From UBA4951 sp963652335 (GTDB lineage: Bacteria > Bacillota_I > Bacilli_A > RFN20 > CAG-826), in assembly GCA_963652335.1 (NCBI GenBank), contig CAVJSS010000008.1, positions 1 through 43,146 on the forward strand: a stretch of DNA of 43,146 nt, in the 5' to 3' direction. Shown here piece after piece: positions 24,997-34,421 of this stretch. The position numbers and the translations under genes are program-made. How positions within the stretch are numbered: position 1 is the stretch's first letter; every line of letters begins with the position of its first letter. The notes beneath the pieces are model-generated. The model saw only the letters and a list, made by a program, of their open reading frames with translations. It had not been told where the DNA came from and did no database searches.

Positions 24997-27482
24997 ATAG
25001 ACGCTCCTTTCTCGTAATTGTCTATCAAGTCCTTGATTTGTGGGGCTTTGCCAAACAAAGCAGGGACTTCGTTGTCTGTCACTTTGTCATTGGTGACGAA
25101 TTTGAATGGATGGGTGCCCGTGGCCATTAAGACCGCCTTGGCGAAGATTTGGACATACCAAGTATCGGAGATGTATTTGTTTCCGATGTTGGCGTCCACC
25201 AAATCGATCAATATGTCGGAGGAGAAATCGTTCTCCCCGGTTAGATTATCTCTTTCCCATTCGGATTTGTTAAGTCCGCCGCCATAATAGGCGATTTTGG
25301 TATTCGCGTATTGCTTCCCGTCAACTTCATAGATGCATCCCATTTCCTTAAGGATGATCTTAAGCATCTTCTTTATAGGGAAATAGTCATCAATCGACAT
25401 ATTGATGTCCTTTCCGGCCAAAGAAGAAGCCATGGATGATATATTCTCATCGATGATGGTTGAGACATCGATCGTATCAAGATTCTTCCAATCATAGAAA
25501 TTGGTGTTCCCTTTGATTGCAAGATCAACGGGTCTGGACGTTCCTCCGATCATATTCGGAAGGATAGAACTACCTAGCATTTGGATGACCGTTTGGATCG
25601 GGGTCGGAAGACCGGAATAAAGGTAACCCCCGTTAAAGGAAGTCTCGAAGGCGATCGAGAAGATGCCGGAATTATAGAAATTGACGTCGTTGACAACCAT
25701 ATGGTCGGGATCCGAAACATATTCATAGTTATCCAAAGCGTTTTGGGCGACATCCAGCAATTGCTTCATATCATCGTCGCTGAAATTCTTATAAGCGTCC
25801 GTGACCATCGATTGGATGAGATCCATGTATTTGTTGCCACCGCTTGAGGAATGGCCTCCGAAGGCATTGGCGATGAAGGCTGAATAAATCGAATTCGCGG
25901 TCCCGGATTTGGAAGAGGCGTCGATGAAGAATTGCCCAAAGGTCTTATCCACCGATTCAGTGTTGATGTCGTATTTTATTTTCTTATCTGTATCTGGCTT
26001 AGCTACGTCATTTGAACCGACTTTGAAAAGGAATTCGCAGGCGTTCCTAAGAATGCAGTTATCCATCATGAAATTATCGGCGTCGAAGGCCCTGACAGCC
26101 ACCTTGCCGTTTTGGATGATCGAATTGGTGATCTTGTTGTTGTTCCCATATACGTCAACCACCGTTCCGGCGTATGTCAGGTTATACATATCGTCGATGT
26201 TATTGGTGTTAGAGACGATCACGTTATCGAGGGTGATGTCGTCTCCATCCAAATACAGACCGGAATTGTCTTGGCCTAAGGCCTTTACCATGAAATTGTC
26301 TTCCAATGCCCCAATAGTTACGAACGGAAGAGGTCCTTTGAATAAATCTTTGTTTCCTGGCATAAGCTTGCCGTTGTCCCCGACAGATCCATGGGTCGGA
26401 TAGGCCAATTCATGGAAATTGAGGGTAAAGCCATTCCCATAGAAATCCTTTTGGATATGGATGCCGGAAAGGACTTCGGCTTTGACTTCCGTTCCAAGTT
26501 GGGCATTGTATTGGTCGATGAATTCATGATTGTATGTCGTTTCGAAACGATAGATTTCATTGTCGAATGAGAATTCCTTTGTCTTCCAATCATAGTGGCC
26601 CATCAATTCCGTATTGTCTTTGAGTTTGGTGTCGTTATAGCCCCCATGGGCGTAGACATAGGTATTCTGCAACGATTCGAGATTGACTTGGAGGACCGCT
26701 TTCTCACCTAAGGAAGATAGGTTTGTGGCCATAAGAAGATCATCATAGGAATAGATGTTATAAGCCCCATCTATCACATTGAATCGATAGGTGCCCCTGA
26801 TCCATGATTCTTGTTTTGAAGCCAAGGTAAAATAGGAATCTCCCGCGCTTTTTATGATTATCTTCCCATCTTTGTAATCGAGATTCGATGATTTATCCAC
26901 CAAGGTGACTTCTTGGCTGATCTCGGTTTCGAAGTAGACGTTCCATTCGAATTCCAAGCTGGCTGGTTTCTTATCGTATTTATCCAAACTCAATTCATCG
27001 TAAACGAAATCATACATCCCATATGTCCGTTTGCTTTCGATCGAATTACCAGAGCGAGAATGCTTGTCGGTGATGGTTATCGTTCCGTTTTCGTATATGA
27101 TCGCGGTGAAATAACGGGATACGGTTCCCCTTACGTTAGAGCAAGTCACTTTGACTTCCCCTTCGTTTAAGGCATAGAGGAAATAATTGCCGTTGCTGTT
27201 TTTGATTTTGGCTTTGTTGGTCTCACTTCCGTTTGGTTCGGAAACATGCCAAGTAAGGTCATTCCCTGGAGCAAGGATCAAGGATTCGTTGATTCTTGGG
27301 GTGGCTTCTAACGGTATGGCGGTCAATTCGTCCGCTTTGATGCCTACCACATCCTTATAAGACCAATCGATCCCTAATATGTCGGAGGCGACCGTATTAT
27401 TCAAAGCGATGACCGAAACGAAGGCCAATAAAGCGACCACGAATGGGATCAATAGCAAAATAGGAAGGGTCTTGTTCTTCAT
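24993..27482 (-). CDS. Large exported protein with predicted parallel beta-helix
   Basis: 829 residues, with one N-terminal hydrophobic segment (about 7-29) that may be a signal or an anchor. A BIG-like or Ig-like stretch follows ('LTWHVSEPNG', 'YALNEGEVKVTC', about 70-125). Residues about 430-520 show the right-handed beta-helix rhythm ('LYLDGDDITLDNVIVSN', 'NNKITNSIIQNGKVAVRAF', 'NFMMDNCILRNA'). No carbohydrate-active residues could be assigned. GGAGG precedes the ATG, and the start overlaps the ABC permease by four bases, suggesting coupled expression. It may be cargo of the transporter or part of the assembled structure. Confidence 0.7.
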   Translation of the reverse strand: MKNKTLPILLLIPFVVALLAFVSVIALNNTVASDILGIDWSYKDVVGIKADELTAIPLEATPRINESLILAPGNDLTWHVSEPNGSETNKAKIKNSNGNYFLYALNEGEVKVTCSNVRGTVSRYFTAIIYENGTITITDKHSRSGNSIESKRTYGMYDFVYDELSLDKYDKKPASLEFEWNVYFETEISQEVTLVDKSSNLDYKDGKIIIKSAGDSYFTLASKQESWIRGTYRFNVIDGAYNIYSYDDLLMATNLSSLGEKAVLQVNLESLQNTYVYAHGGYNDTKLKDNTELMGHYDWKTKEFSFDNEIYRFETTYNHEFIDQYNAQLGTEVKAEVLSGIHIQKDFYGNGFTLNFHELAYPTHGSVGDNGKLMPGNKDLFKGPLPFVTIGALEDNFMVKALGQDNSGLYLDGDDITLDNVIVSNTNNIDDMYNLTYAGTVVDVYGNNNKITNSIIQNGKVAVRAFDADNFMMDNCILRNACEFLFKVGSNDVAKPDTDKKIKYDINTESVDKTFGQFFIDASSKSGTANSIYSAFIANAFGGHSSSGGNKYMDLIQSMVTDAYKNFSDDDMKQLLDVAQNALDNYEYVSDPDHMVVNDVNFYNSGIFSIAFETSFNGGYLYSGLPTPIQTVIQMLGSSILPNMIGGTSRPVDLAIKGNTNFYDWKNLDTIDVSTIIDENISSMASSLAGKDINMSIDDYFPIKKMLKIILKEMGCIYEVDGKQYANTKIAYYGGGLNKSEWERDNLTGENDFSSDILIDLVDANIGNKYISDTWYVQIFAKAVLMATGTHPFKFVTNDKVTDNEVPALFGKAPQIKDLIDNYEKGASI

Positions 27483-29095
27483 ATCCTGACCTCCATATTT
27501 AAGAAGGCCTTCTTATAACGCTTTCCGATCCCAACAAAGAAAGGAAGGAAGCAAAGAAGGACGAATCCGCATTCGATGAGATAAACATAAAGGACATCCA
27601 AAGTCGTATAGGTCGTAAATAGGAAATGGGACGCCAACAATACCAAAGGCAAGATGATTGGGACCAGATTGTTCCAAACGCCCAATTTGGCTTTGGAAGA
27701 AGAATGGTCATGCATATCGGCATATAACCCAAAGGCGTTGTTCCAAAGAATCATAAGGGAACCGATGATAAACGAAGCCAATATCACCGGCCATTTGACA
27801 ACAGAGGTGGCTATCAAAACGATAAGGGTGATGATAAAGCTCCCTTCCGAGAAAATGACTGGGATGGCCAATTTGCAGATAATCTGCTTAGAAAGAGGGA
27901 TAGGGCTGTATTTTACGATCTGGATGCATTTGCCTTCCCTGCTCATTGATAACGAGGCTGAAGAATTGATGATTCCGGCAAATAGCAAAATCAAAGCCAG
28001 ATCGATCGCGGATACCAGTTCTGGGAAATAGGTCGCATAGAATTTAAGGTCGGAGAAGATGACTCCGCTTAAGGAAGAGATGACGACATATGTTAGGAAT
28101 GGGGCCATGATCAATAAAGAAGTATAAGAGAACATATTGGTCCCGTCTTTGAACAAAAGATCCATTTCCTTTTTGAACAAGGCTTTGGAAGGAGAAACGA
28201 CTTTGAATGGCTTGTCTTTCTTATAGATCTTGGCTTCTCTCGAATTGCCGCTTCTTAGCATCTTGGCATAAACCAGAGATGAAACCACGATCCCTAAGGA
28301 TAACGATAAAATCATCATCCCCAAAAGGATGGCGATGTTTTGAAGGATATTGGTTTTGCTAACGATGATCAAAGTGATGTTTCTGACCGGCAAAAAGAAT
28401 TTGGAAGCGTCATGTATCCCGTTTATGAACGAATCGGAGAAAACACCTCCGACCGAAGAATCGCTTAAAGCAAGCAAGAACATATTCAAAACGAATTTGT
28501 AGGCAAAGCATAAGCCGATAACCAAAATCGCGGCGATGATAAACTGAGCCAAATCGCTTTGTTTGATCTTCTTATAGATATATTGATATAAAACCGACAA
28601 AAGAAGGGAAATGCCAATTGAAAACAAAGAGATGAATATAGGATAAAGGATAGCTAAGACGAAGAACCTTGCCATCATGTTATGAGAGACCCCAAAGCAT
28701 ATAAGCAACGGGGTGGCGATGCATAATTCAAGCAAGATATCCTTGATGTAAAGATAGATTATCTTGGATAGAATCACGTTCGTGGAAGAGATTGGCAATC
28801 TTAAAATCACTTCCGAATCGCCGCTATCGAAGATGACTTTCCTAGCAGATGCGGTCGAATGCAATATCCCTACCACCATCGCGATGAATAAGAAGAAGAC
28901 CAAAAAGTCATATGACCCATAGGAAGAATATTTGTTTATCTTCTTATCCAATGACAAAGCGATGAAGCATTCCAAGGCGATGAATCCGCCTAAGATGATG
29001 AATTTGAGCAAATAAGAAAAGACCAAAGAAAGGACGGACTTATCCGATGAATCCTTTCTAGCCAAAAATTCCTTTCTTATCAGCTCAATAAGCAT
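27479..29095 (-). CDS. ABC transporter permease, about 12 membrane segments
   Basis: 538 residues, hydrophobic throughout. It looks like a fused pair of six-segment halves: the N-terminal half ('FVVFFLFIAMVVGILHST'-type region at about 60-80, then 'SKIIYLYIKDILLELC') and the C-terminal half from about 330 share the ABC-2 exporter character. The cytoplasmic linker 'KDKPFKVVSPSKALFKKEM' sits between them. The ATPase gene ends 3 bases before it, so the two form one transporter. Exported substrate unknown; the neighbouring secreted proteins have their own Sec-type signals, so a lipid, peptide or glycan is as likely as a protein. Confidence 0.8.
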   Translation of the reverse strand: MLIELIRKEFLARKDSSDKSVLSLVFSYLLKFIILGGFIALECFIALSLDKKINKYSSYGSYDFLVFFLFIAMVVGILHSTASARKVIFDSGDSEVILRLPISSTNVILSKIIYLYIKDILLELCIATPLLICFGVSHNMMARFFVLAILYPIFISLFSIGISLLLSVLYQYIYKKIKQSDLAQFIIAAILVIGLCFAYKFVLNMFLLALSDSSVGGVFSDSFINGIHDASKFFLPVRNITLIIVSKTNILQNIAILLGMMILSLSLGIVVSSLVYAKMLRSGNSREAKIYKKDKPFKVVSPSKALFKKEMDLLFKDGTNMFSYTSLLIMAPFLTYVVISSLSGVIFSDLKFYATYFPELVSAIDLALILLFAGIINSSASLSMSREGKCIQIVKYSPIPLSKQIICKLAIPVIFSEGSFIITLIVLIATSVVKWPVILASFIIGSLMILWNNAFGLYADMHDHSSSKAKLGVWNNLVPIILPLVLLASHFLFTTYTTLDVLYVYLIECGFVLLCFLPFFVGIGKRYKKAFLNMEVRI

Positions 29096-29098
29096 ATC

Positions 29099-29878
29099 TT
29101 ATTTGACTTCCTCCACTTCTCCATAGGTCTTAAAGAATATGCGGGATAGATCCCTTCTCTTTAACGGGGTCTCATTGAAATCGATAAGCTCGGAGACGAC
29201 CCCATTATTTATGATGGCCACCCTATCGCAAACCTTGGTGACCAAGTCGATGTTATGGGAGGTGATGAACACCGTTTTGCCGTTTTTGGCAAAGCTTTGG
29301 ATCATCTCCAACAATGTTTGATAGACGATGATATCCAAACCGACCGTGGGTTCGTCCATGATCCAGATCTTGGGATTGTGGATCAATGAGGCCATTAGGC
29401 AGACCTTTTGTTTCATACCATGGGAATATTCCCTTATTTTGCGGTTTAGATCGGATTCGGGCATCCTGAATTTCTTTTGGATGAAAGCGAAATTCCTATC
29501 GAAGGCCTCTTGGGCCATATCATAGGAAGAGGCGACGAATTCAAGGTATTCCTTGCCTGTCATCATCTCATAAGCGATAGGCTCGGAAGAAACGTATCCT
29601 AACGAATTCTTGGCTTCCAATGATTGGGTCTTGGTATCGTAATTGCAGACATATATCTTGCCGGAAGTCGGTTCTTTGAGCCCGACTATGCAATCGATCG
29701 TGGTTGATTTGCCAGCCCCGTTTTTGCCAATGAACCCAAATACTTCTCCTTTATGGACTTCGAGGTTTATTCCTTTCAAGACTTCTTTCTTCCCATAGGA
29801 TTTCTTTAAATCTTCGATGACTAAAACGTTGTTTGGGTCTTCATTTGGAAGCGGTTCTTTCTTTTCTTCTTCTGCCAT
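29099..29878 (-). CDS. ABC transporter ATP-binding protein
   Basis: 259 residues from the ATG at 29878 (MAEEEKKE), which has AGGAGG 8 bases upstream; an in-frame ATG at 29911 would extend it but has no such site. Walker A GKNGAGKST (about 51-59), a variant signature YSHGMKQK, Walker B IWIMDEPTVGLD and the switch histidine in 'TSHNID'. This is the single-domain type that pairs with ABC-2 exporters, here the permease encoded directly downstream. The acidic N-terminal 15 residues are extra. The start overlaps the upstream stop by one base (TAATG). Confidence 0.9.
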   Translation of the reverse strand: MAEEEKKEPLPNEDPNNVLVIEDLKKSYGKKEVLKGINLEVHKGEVFGFIGKNGAGKSTTIDCIVGLKEPTSGKIYVCNYDTKTQSLEAKNSLGYVSSEPIAYEMMTGKEYLEFVASSYDMAQEAFDRNFAFIQKKFRMPESDLNRKIREYSHGMKQKVCLMASLIHNPKIWIMDEPTVGLDIIVYQTLLEMIQSFAKNGKTVFITSHNIDLVTKVCDRVAIINNGVVSELIDFNETPLKRRDLSRIFFKTYGEVEEVK

Positions 29879-31302
29879 TATTTGTTCCTCCTTCCAATGC
29901 TGGTTAGCCAAACCAAGTCTCTATTATATTGTGGGAATATCGAATAGGACGTCCCGCAATGGGCGCAGATGTAATTCTCTCCGGTGAAGGTGATTTCCTC
30001 GCTCCCGCAAAATGGGCAACGATCGTGATAGAGGCCAATCGATGATTCGAATAACATCATCATCGAGGCTAAGACGTTTTGGATCAGGGTTATGCCATCC
30101 TTCCGATAATAAGATAGATTCACGACGTCGGAGAATTGCTTGATGACGTTTTTGGCCGTTATCAATAAGACGTCGTCATATCCAGCCTTGGAATCGATGA
30201 TCGATTTGATGATCTTTTGGTTCCTTTCGTTATAAGAATGGCTGACCAAAAGATAATAATTGGCCTTTCTCTTTTCGATGTTCTTTCTCTTCCCGCCCAT
30301 ATAGAAGACCTTGCATTCGATGCCGTGGTTTTCTTTGTCCAATCTGAATGTGAAAGAGAAATTGTCTTTCCTTAGCCTTAATGATTGCATGTCGATATGA
30401 TCATGTTCGTCTAAGGATATGGATGGCTTGTTATCCGGGGTCATAAGCTGGTTATTTGCCAGATACGAAGCGAAGCAAGTAACGACGTAGTTATAATAAA
30501 GTTCGTCGTTTTTAAGATCGCTTTGATCCCTTTTGTTATAAGAAGCGACATATTTCTTATAACAATAATTGTATCTTGGATCATGGATCAAAATATTGGT
30601 CGGGATGATCGAACGATTTAGCCTCTTATTGGACGTTATCTTATAGAATTCGGTCTCTTTTAGGTTCTTCAATCTCTTTTCCAATTTCTTAACCAAGTTA
30701 AGCAATTCCGCCCTATCTTCCATTTCGCTAGATAGCATAAATGGGGTGAATGGAGCTTTGGATTTGGCAAAACCTTTGAACATCGACTTTTGGCCAAAGG
30801 TCTTGTCGGTCCTTTCGAAATGCTCTTGGAGGGATTCCACCAAAGGAGCGACGTCGCTAAGGATGGAGTCGACGTCTTCCGATAATTCATCGATGAACAA
30901 GGAGATGAATTGATTCTCGTAAGTATCAATCGTATCGATGTTCTCCACCGTATGGACATATTCGGGAGACATATCCCCGTTTTTCATCTTCCAAAGCTTC
31001 GGGTCTTTCAAAGTCAACGCAAACGAATGATGGGATAAGGCGCCTGATAATTCGGATCTGGTGACGACTTCTTCCACCGTAACCTTTATATGAGGCTTAG
31101 CGATGATCGACATGACCTTTTCGGTCGATAAGCGAATGTCTTCAGCATGAGATAGATGTTCATCGCAGTCATAGTCCGCAGCAAAAGAGAACGAAGCCTT
31201 TTTGAATTCGTCGGAATAGATCTTTATCCCGTTTCCGACTATCTCCCTAAGGCTATCGGTGAAGGTTTTCAAAAATGATTTGCTTACCGTCTTCTCTCCC
31301 AT
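29878..31302 (-). CDS. DUF2357/McrC-like protein with C-terminal zinc ribbon
   Basis: 474 residues, no signal peptide. The N-terminal 200 residues resemble DUF2357 proteins, which accompany McrB-like ATPases ('VENIDTIDTYENQFISLFIDEL'-type segment, about 120-142). The C-terminus holds a zinc ribbon with Cys429-Cys432 and Cys446-Cys449 (CPFC, CAHC). I cannot find a convincing PD-(D/E)XK nuclease core, so a restriction role is not supported by sequence. The gene follows the McrB-like ATPase after 22 bases, and its stop overlaps the ABC ATPase start. The likely role is partner or adaptor of the AAA+ protein. Only a weak GGA site precedes the ATG. Family assignment is tentative. Confidence 0.55.
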   Translation of the reverse strand: MGEKTVSKSFLKTFTDSLREIVGNGIKIYSDEFKKASFSFAADYDCDEHLSHAEDIRLSTEKVMSIIAKPHIKVTVEEVVTRSELSGALSHHSFALTLKDPKLWKMKNGDMSPEYVHTVENIDTIDTYENQFISLFIDELSEDVDSILSDVAPLVESLQEHFERTDKTFGQKSMFKGFAKSKAPFTPFMLSSEMEDRAELLNLVKKLEKRLKNLKETEFYKITSNKRLNRSIIPTNILIHDPRYNYCYKKYVASYNKRDQSDLKNDELYYNYVVTCFASYLANNQLMTPDNKPSISLDEHDHIDMQSLRLRKDNFSFTFRLDKENHGIECKVFYMGGKRKNIEKRKANYYLLVSHSYNERNQKIIKSIIDSKAGYDDVLLITAKNVIKQFSDVVNLSYYRKDGITLIQNVLASMMMLFESSIGLYHDRCPFCGSEEITFTGENYICAHCGTSYSIFPQYNRDLVWLTSIGRRNK

Positions 31303-31324
31303 ATGCGCGATTATCCAACAAAGA

Positions 31325-33145
31325 TCATAATTTCCTTAATAAACGGTCAATCGTGTGGTTAGTTTGAGGAAATTGGTTCTCCCCATAGGTTTTCACGATC
31401 AAGGTCTTAAGGTTCATAAGGCCAGGTTTGACGAAATCTTCGAATCGGCCATCCAATTTGGCGACGACTTTCCTTGCGAACATGAAATCCAAAGCGTCTT
31501 CTTTGGTTCCGCCGCATTCGACGAAGACCGGCACGAAGCATTCGATTTGGTGCATGATACGGTTGCCATAGGTGATATCGAAGGTATCGTAGGTGAAATC
31601 CGCCAAAGAACGAAATTTCTCGAAATCCTTGGCGCTCATGATATTTTCTTCTTTGCTTTCGGCTTCTTTGAACAACGATTGCAGCCTATCGAAAGACAAA
31701 GTGATCTTATTGACGTCACCTTCGACTTCGAATGGTTCGTTGCGATCATCGAAATTGATGGTGATCGCACGGTCATAGACCTTATCGGTGATGGTGTAGG
31801 TCGAATCGTCCTTGTTGGCCGTTCCGATGAAATAGGTGTTGGAAGGGATCTTCAATATCCCATCAGTCAAATGTTCCGGAGCATCGAAATCATAAGGGAG
31901 TTGCATGATTTTGATCTTCCATTCATCGCTTGGATATTCCAAAACCGATAGGAAGTCGGCGAAATAGTATTCGATACGGGAAATGTTGAGTTCGTCCAAA
32001 ACCATGAAATTGAGATTCCTTGGCTTATATGAATATTCGTATAAGCGTTTCAAGAATTCGGTTTCGTTATAGCTCTTGGAGAAGTCGTTGTAATAGCCAA
32101 GGATGGAAGTCTTATCCCTCCAAGTGGCTTGGACGGCTTCGAAGAACGATTTCTCGGAAATGAATTCGGAGAAATAACGGGCAAGGGAAGATTTGCCGGT
32201 GCCGGAAAGACCTTCCAGGATGATGAAACGGGAAGCAGCAAGACCAGAGATGAATTCGCGGATCGTGTCAATGTCATAATAAAGTTTCAATTCCTTAGCC
32301 AAATAGTTCCTGAATTGAACGCATATATCCTTCAAATTGAGATTGTCATCGAATGTCGGTTCCCTGAAATTGGTGTAGGCATAATCGACCGAGCATAGCC
32401 CCTGGAAGACGCGTTCCTTGTCGCTTATGATAGGATTATCGATGGATGATAAGGTCGAAGAACCTCCTCCGTTGAGTCCGACTCCAAAACCTTTGGCGTC
32501 GACTCCTTCGCCGAATGATTCGGCCAAGGATCCTTGTTCGGAGATGGCTTGGGCTTCTTTTTCCATTTCTTCTTCTTGGTCTTCCAAAAGCTCATCGCCA
32601 TGTTTGCCGAAGAATTTCCATGGTTCGTCGACATGTCTGAAATTGACCCATAAGAAGCAAACGTTAAGGACGAATAGGGCTAATATGACATAGAATATCG
32701 TCCCAACCGATAGGGATTCGGCTAAATAAAGATAGCAAAGCCTTACCGCTTCTTTGTTCCAAGGATATAAGGCCGCATAGGAAATGCCGCCGAATAATGC
32801 GGTGACTAATATGGCTGTCGAGACATAAATGACGACATCCTTGGCGGAATTGCCCTTCTTATCATAATAGATAGCCGTGCGGTATTCGAAGATCAAAGCC
32901 GCGGTCACAAAGATCGCATAAACGAAGAAGACCAACAATATGGCCCATCTTTGCAACGTCCCTTCTTTGATGATGGGGAATCCCATCGCCACGCTCAGCT
33001 TCTGGAATGGATTGTTCTTGGCCATGATGCTTAGATCGGTATCCAAGCCAAGCCCGGCAATCAAAACGAACAACGCCCAGAAGAAGACCACGCTAAGAAG
33101 GATAAGGTTCTTACGCGTGAAATGAGTTTTCTTTTTCTTGCTCAT
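31325..33145 (-). CDS. Membrane-anchored McrB-like AAA+ ATPase
   Basis: 606 residues. Four membrane segments come first (about 13-34, 67-88, 104-126, 145-168), then an acidic linker, then an AAA+ domain from about 290. Motifs: Walker A GLSGTGKSS (312-320), Walker B MVLDELN (381-387), sensor 1 GTANKDD (441-447) and a likely arginine finger at Arg459 ('DKVYDRA'). The order and wording of these motifs are those of the McrB/MoxR branch. Ordinary McrB proteins have an N-terminal DNA-binding domain; here it is replaced by a membrane domain. GGAG lies 8 bases before the ATG, and the start overlaps the signal peptidase gene by four bases. Probably a hexameric motor at the membrane. Confidence 0.8.
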   Translation of the reverse strand: MSKKKKTHFTRKNLILLSVVFFWALFVLIAGLGLDTDLSIMAKNNPFQKLSVAMGFPIIKEGTLQRWAILLVFFVYAIFVTAALIFEYRTAIYYDKKGNSAKDVVIYVSTAILVTALFGGISYAALYPWNKEAVRLCYLYLAESLSVGTIFYVILALFVLNVCFLWVNFRHVDEPWKFFGKHGDELLEDQEEEMEKEAQAISEQGSLAESFGEGVDAKGFGVGLNGGGSSTLSSIDNPIISDKERVFQGLCSVDYAYTNFREPTFDDNLNLKDICVQFRNYLAKELKLYYDIDTIREFISGLAASRFIILEGLSGTGKSSLARYFSEFISEKSFFEAVQATWRDKTSILGYYNDFSKSYNETEFLKRLYEYSYKPRNLNFMVLDELNISRIEYYFADFLSVLEYPSDEWKIKIMQLPYDFDAPEHLTDGILKIPSNTYFIGTANKDDSTYTITDKVYDRAITINFDDRNEPFEVEGDVNKITLSFDRLQSLFKEAESKEENIMSAKDFEKFRSLADFTYDTFDITYGNRIMHQIECFVPVFVECGGTKEDALDFMFARKVVAKLDGRFEDFVKPGLMNLKTLIVKTYGENQFPQTNHTIDRLLRKL

Positions 33146-34386
33146 AATATGTTCTCCGTATCATCTAGATGATCGAAGAAGGAATCATAATCCTTCTTGA
33201 CCTTTGGCTTTTTGGGAGCCTTTTTCTCTTTGGCTCGTTTCTTTAAGGAAGCCACCTTAACATCGGATTCTTTTTCCGACCCATCATCTTTAGCTAAGTC
33301 CGTTGGAGAGAAAGGCTTAGATAGAGATTCTTCTTTTTCGAGCGTATTCGCTTCAGGCAAAGAAGATTCCGCCTTTGGCTCGGATTCGCTAACGACATCG
33401 TTGTCATTCGATATCGTTGCGCCTGCGCTTTCGTTGGCAATGGCTTTATTGACATCCATTCCCGCTAATGGGAAGGAAGCGATGTATTCGCCAGAATCGA
33501 AAACATAGCAGGTTCCTTTGAAAATCATCGTCTCTTTGTATTGGGTGACGACGTCCCCCTTTTCATCGAGTTCAGGATCAAAGGAAATGGTGGAAAGAAG
33601 CATTTTGGTTCTCTCATCCATCGCCTTCTCGTATTTGTTATTTAATCTGTCATACATCAATAAGCAATAAACGATGCTGACGATCGTGATGATGCCCGCA
33701 TTGGATTGAACGAAGATAATGAATATACCTAATTCAGGAATGCGCGCGCCCGTGTAATGACCGATGATGTCATCGTAGGTAAGATAGGCGCCATAGAAGT
33801 TGTTGTCATCGTCTACGGCGTTCTTATCCCCTCTGGTGTGGTAAGCCTTGGATCCATCTTCCAAAGTCTCGATTTTGATGATCCTATGGACGATGACGAC
33901 CTCATCGCGGGATTTGTAGGCGATGACGTCATATAGTTTGATATCGTCTTCGGAATCATATGGAGCCAATCCGATGATGTCATGAGCGTTGAATTGGTTA
34001 TTCAAGTCATATTCCGTCAAATAGGCGTTGTTGGAATTCTTTAGCGACATCGAATCGGTCGCGATAACGATGAAGGAATGTTTTCCAAACATCAGAATGT
34101 TGCCAGAGAAACGCGAATACATCGAAAAGATGAAGAATGCGGTTATAAGGCTCATTATCACGTATTCGATGATCCTAAAGGCCTTTTTAAACGCTCTCTT
34201 CGTCTTGTTGCTCGCTTCTTTTTGTTGGTATACGGCTTGTTCGATCAAATCGGCATCTTCTCGGCCGGCTTTCACGTTCTCGATATTCGTAATGTAATAA
34301 TTGCGGAACAAGATCGTGAAGACAACCGAGAAGCTGATGACGCAAACAAGGGTGACAACCAATGAAATGATTTCGATGGACGACAT
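33142..34386 (-). CDS. sipW: SipW-type (ER/archaeal S26B) signal peptidase with long C-terminal tail
   Basis: 414 residues with three predicted membrane segments (about 5-29, 72-92, 222-240). The catalytic pattern is of the SipW type, with Ser112 in 'IATDSMS', His167 in 'VIVHRII' and Asp187 in 'HTRGDKNAVDD', so histidine replaces the lysine of housekeeping LepB. In Bacillus, SipW processes TasA-type biofilm proteins; two genes directly upstream encode proteins with such signals. The C-terminal 170 residues are unusual for the family: a folded-looking part and a highly charged tail rich in Ser, Glu and Lys. I see no clear ribosome site, so translation may depend on the gene 35 bases upstream. 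Confidence 0.85.
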   Translation of the reverse strand: MSSIEIISLVVTLVCVISFSVVFTILFRNYYITNIENVKAGREDADLIEQAVYQQKEASNKTKRAFKKAFRIIEYVIMSLITAFFIFSMYSRFSGNILMFGKHSFIVIATDSMSLKNSNNAYLTEYDLNNQFNAHDIIGLAPYDSEDDIKLYDVIAYKSRDEVVIVHRIIKIETLEDGSKAYHTRGDKNAVDDDNNFYGAYLTYDDIIGHYTGARIPELGIFIIFVQSNAGIITIVSIVYCLLMYDRLNNKYEKAMDERTKMLLSTISFDPELDEKGDVVTQYKETMIFKGTCYVFDSGEYIASFPLAGMDVNKAIANESAGATISNDNDVVSESEPKAESSLPEANTLEKEESLSKPFSPTDLAKDDGSEKESDVKVASLKKRAKEKKAPKKPKVKKDYDSFFDHLDDTENIL

Positions 34387-34421
34387 GAGATAGTTTGTTT
34401 AATTCGTTAAGTTAGCAAAGA

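Noticed and set aside
29878..33145. The AAA+ and zinc-ribbon pair considered as a standard McrBC restriction system
   Set aside because: No DNA-recognition domain on the ATPase, no visible nuclease core in the partner, and the setting is a secretion/surface operon.
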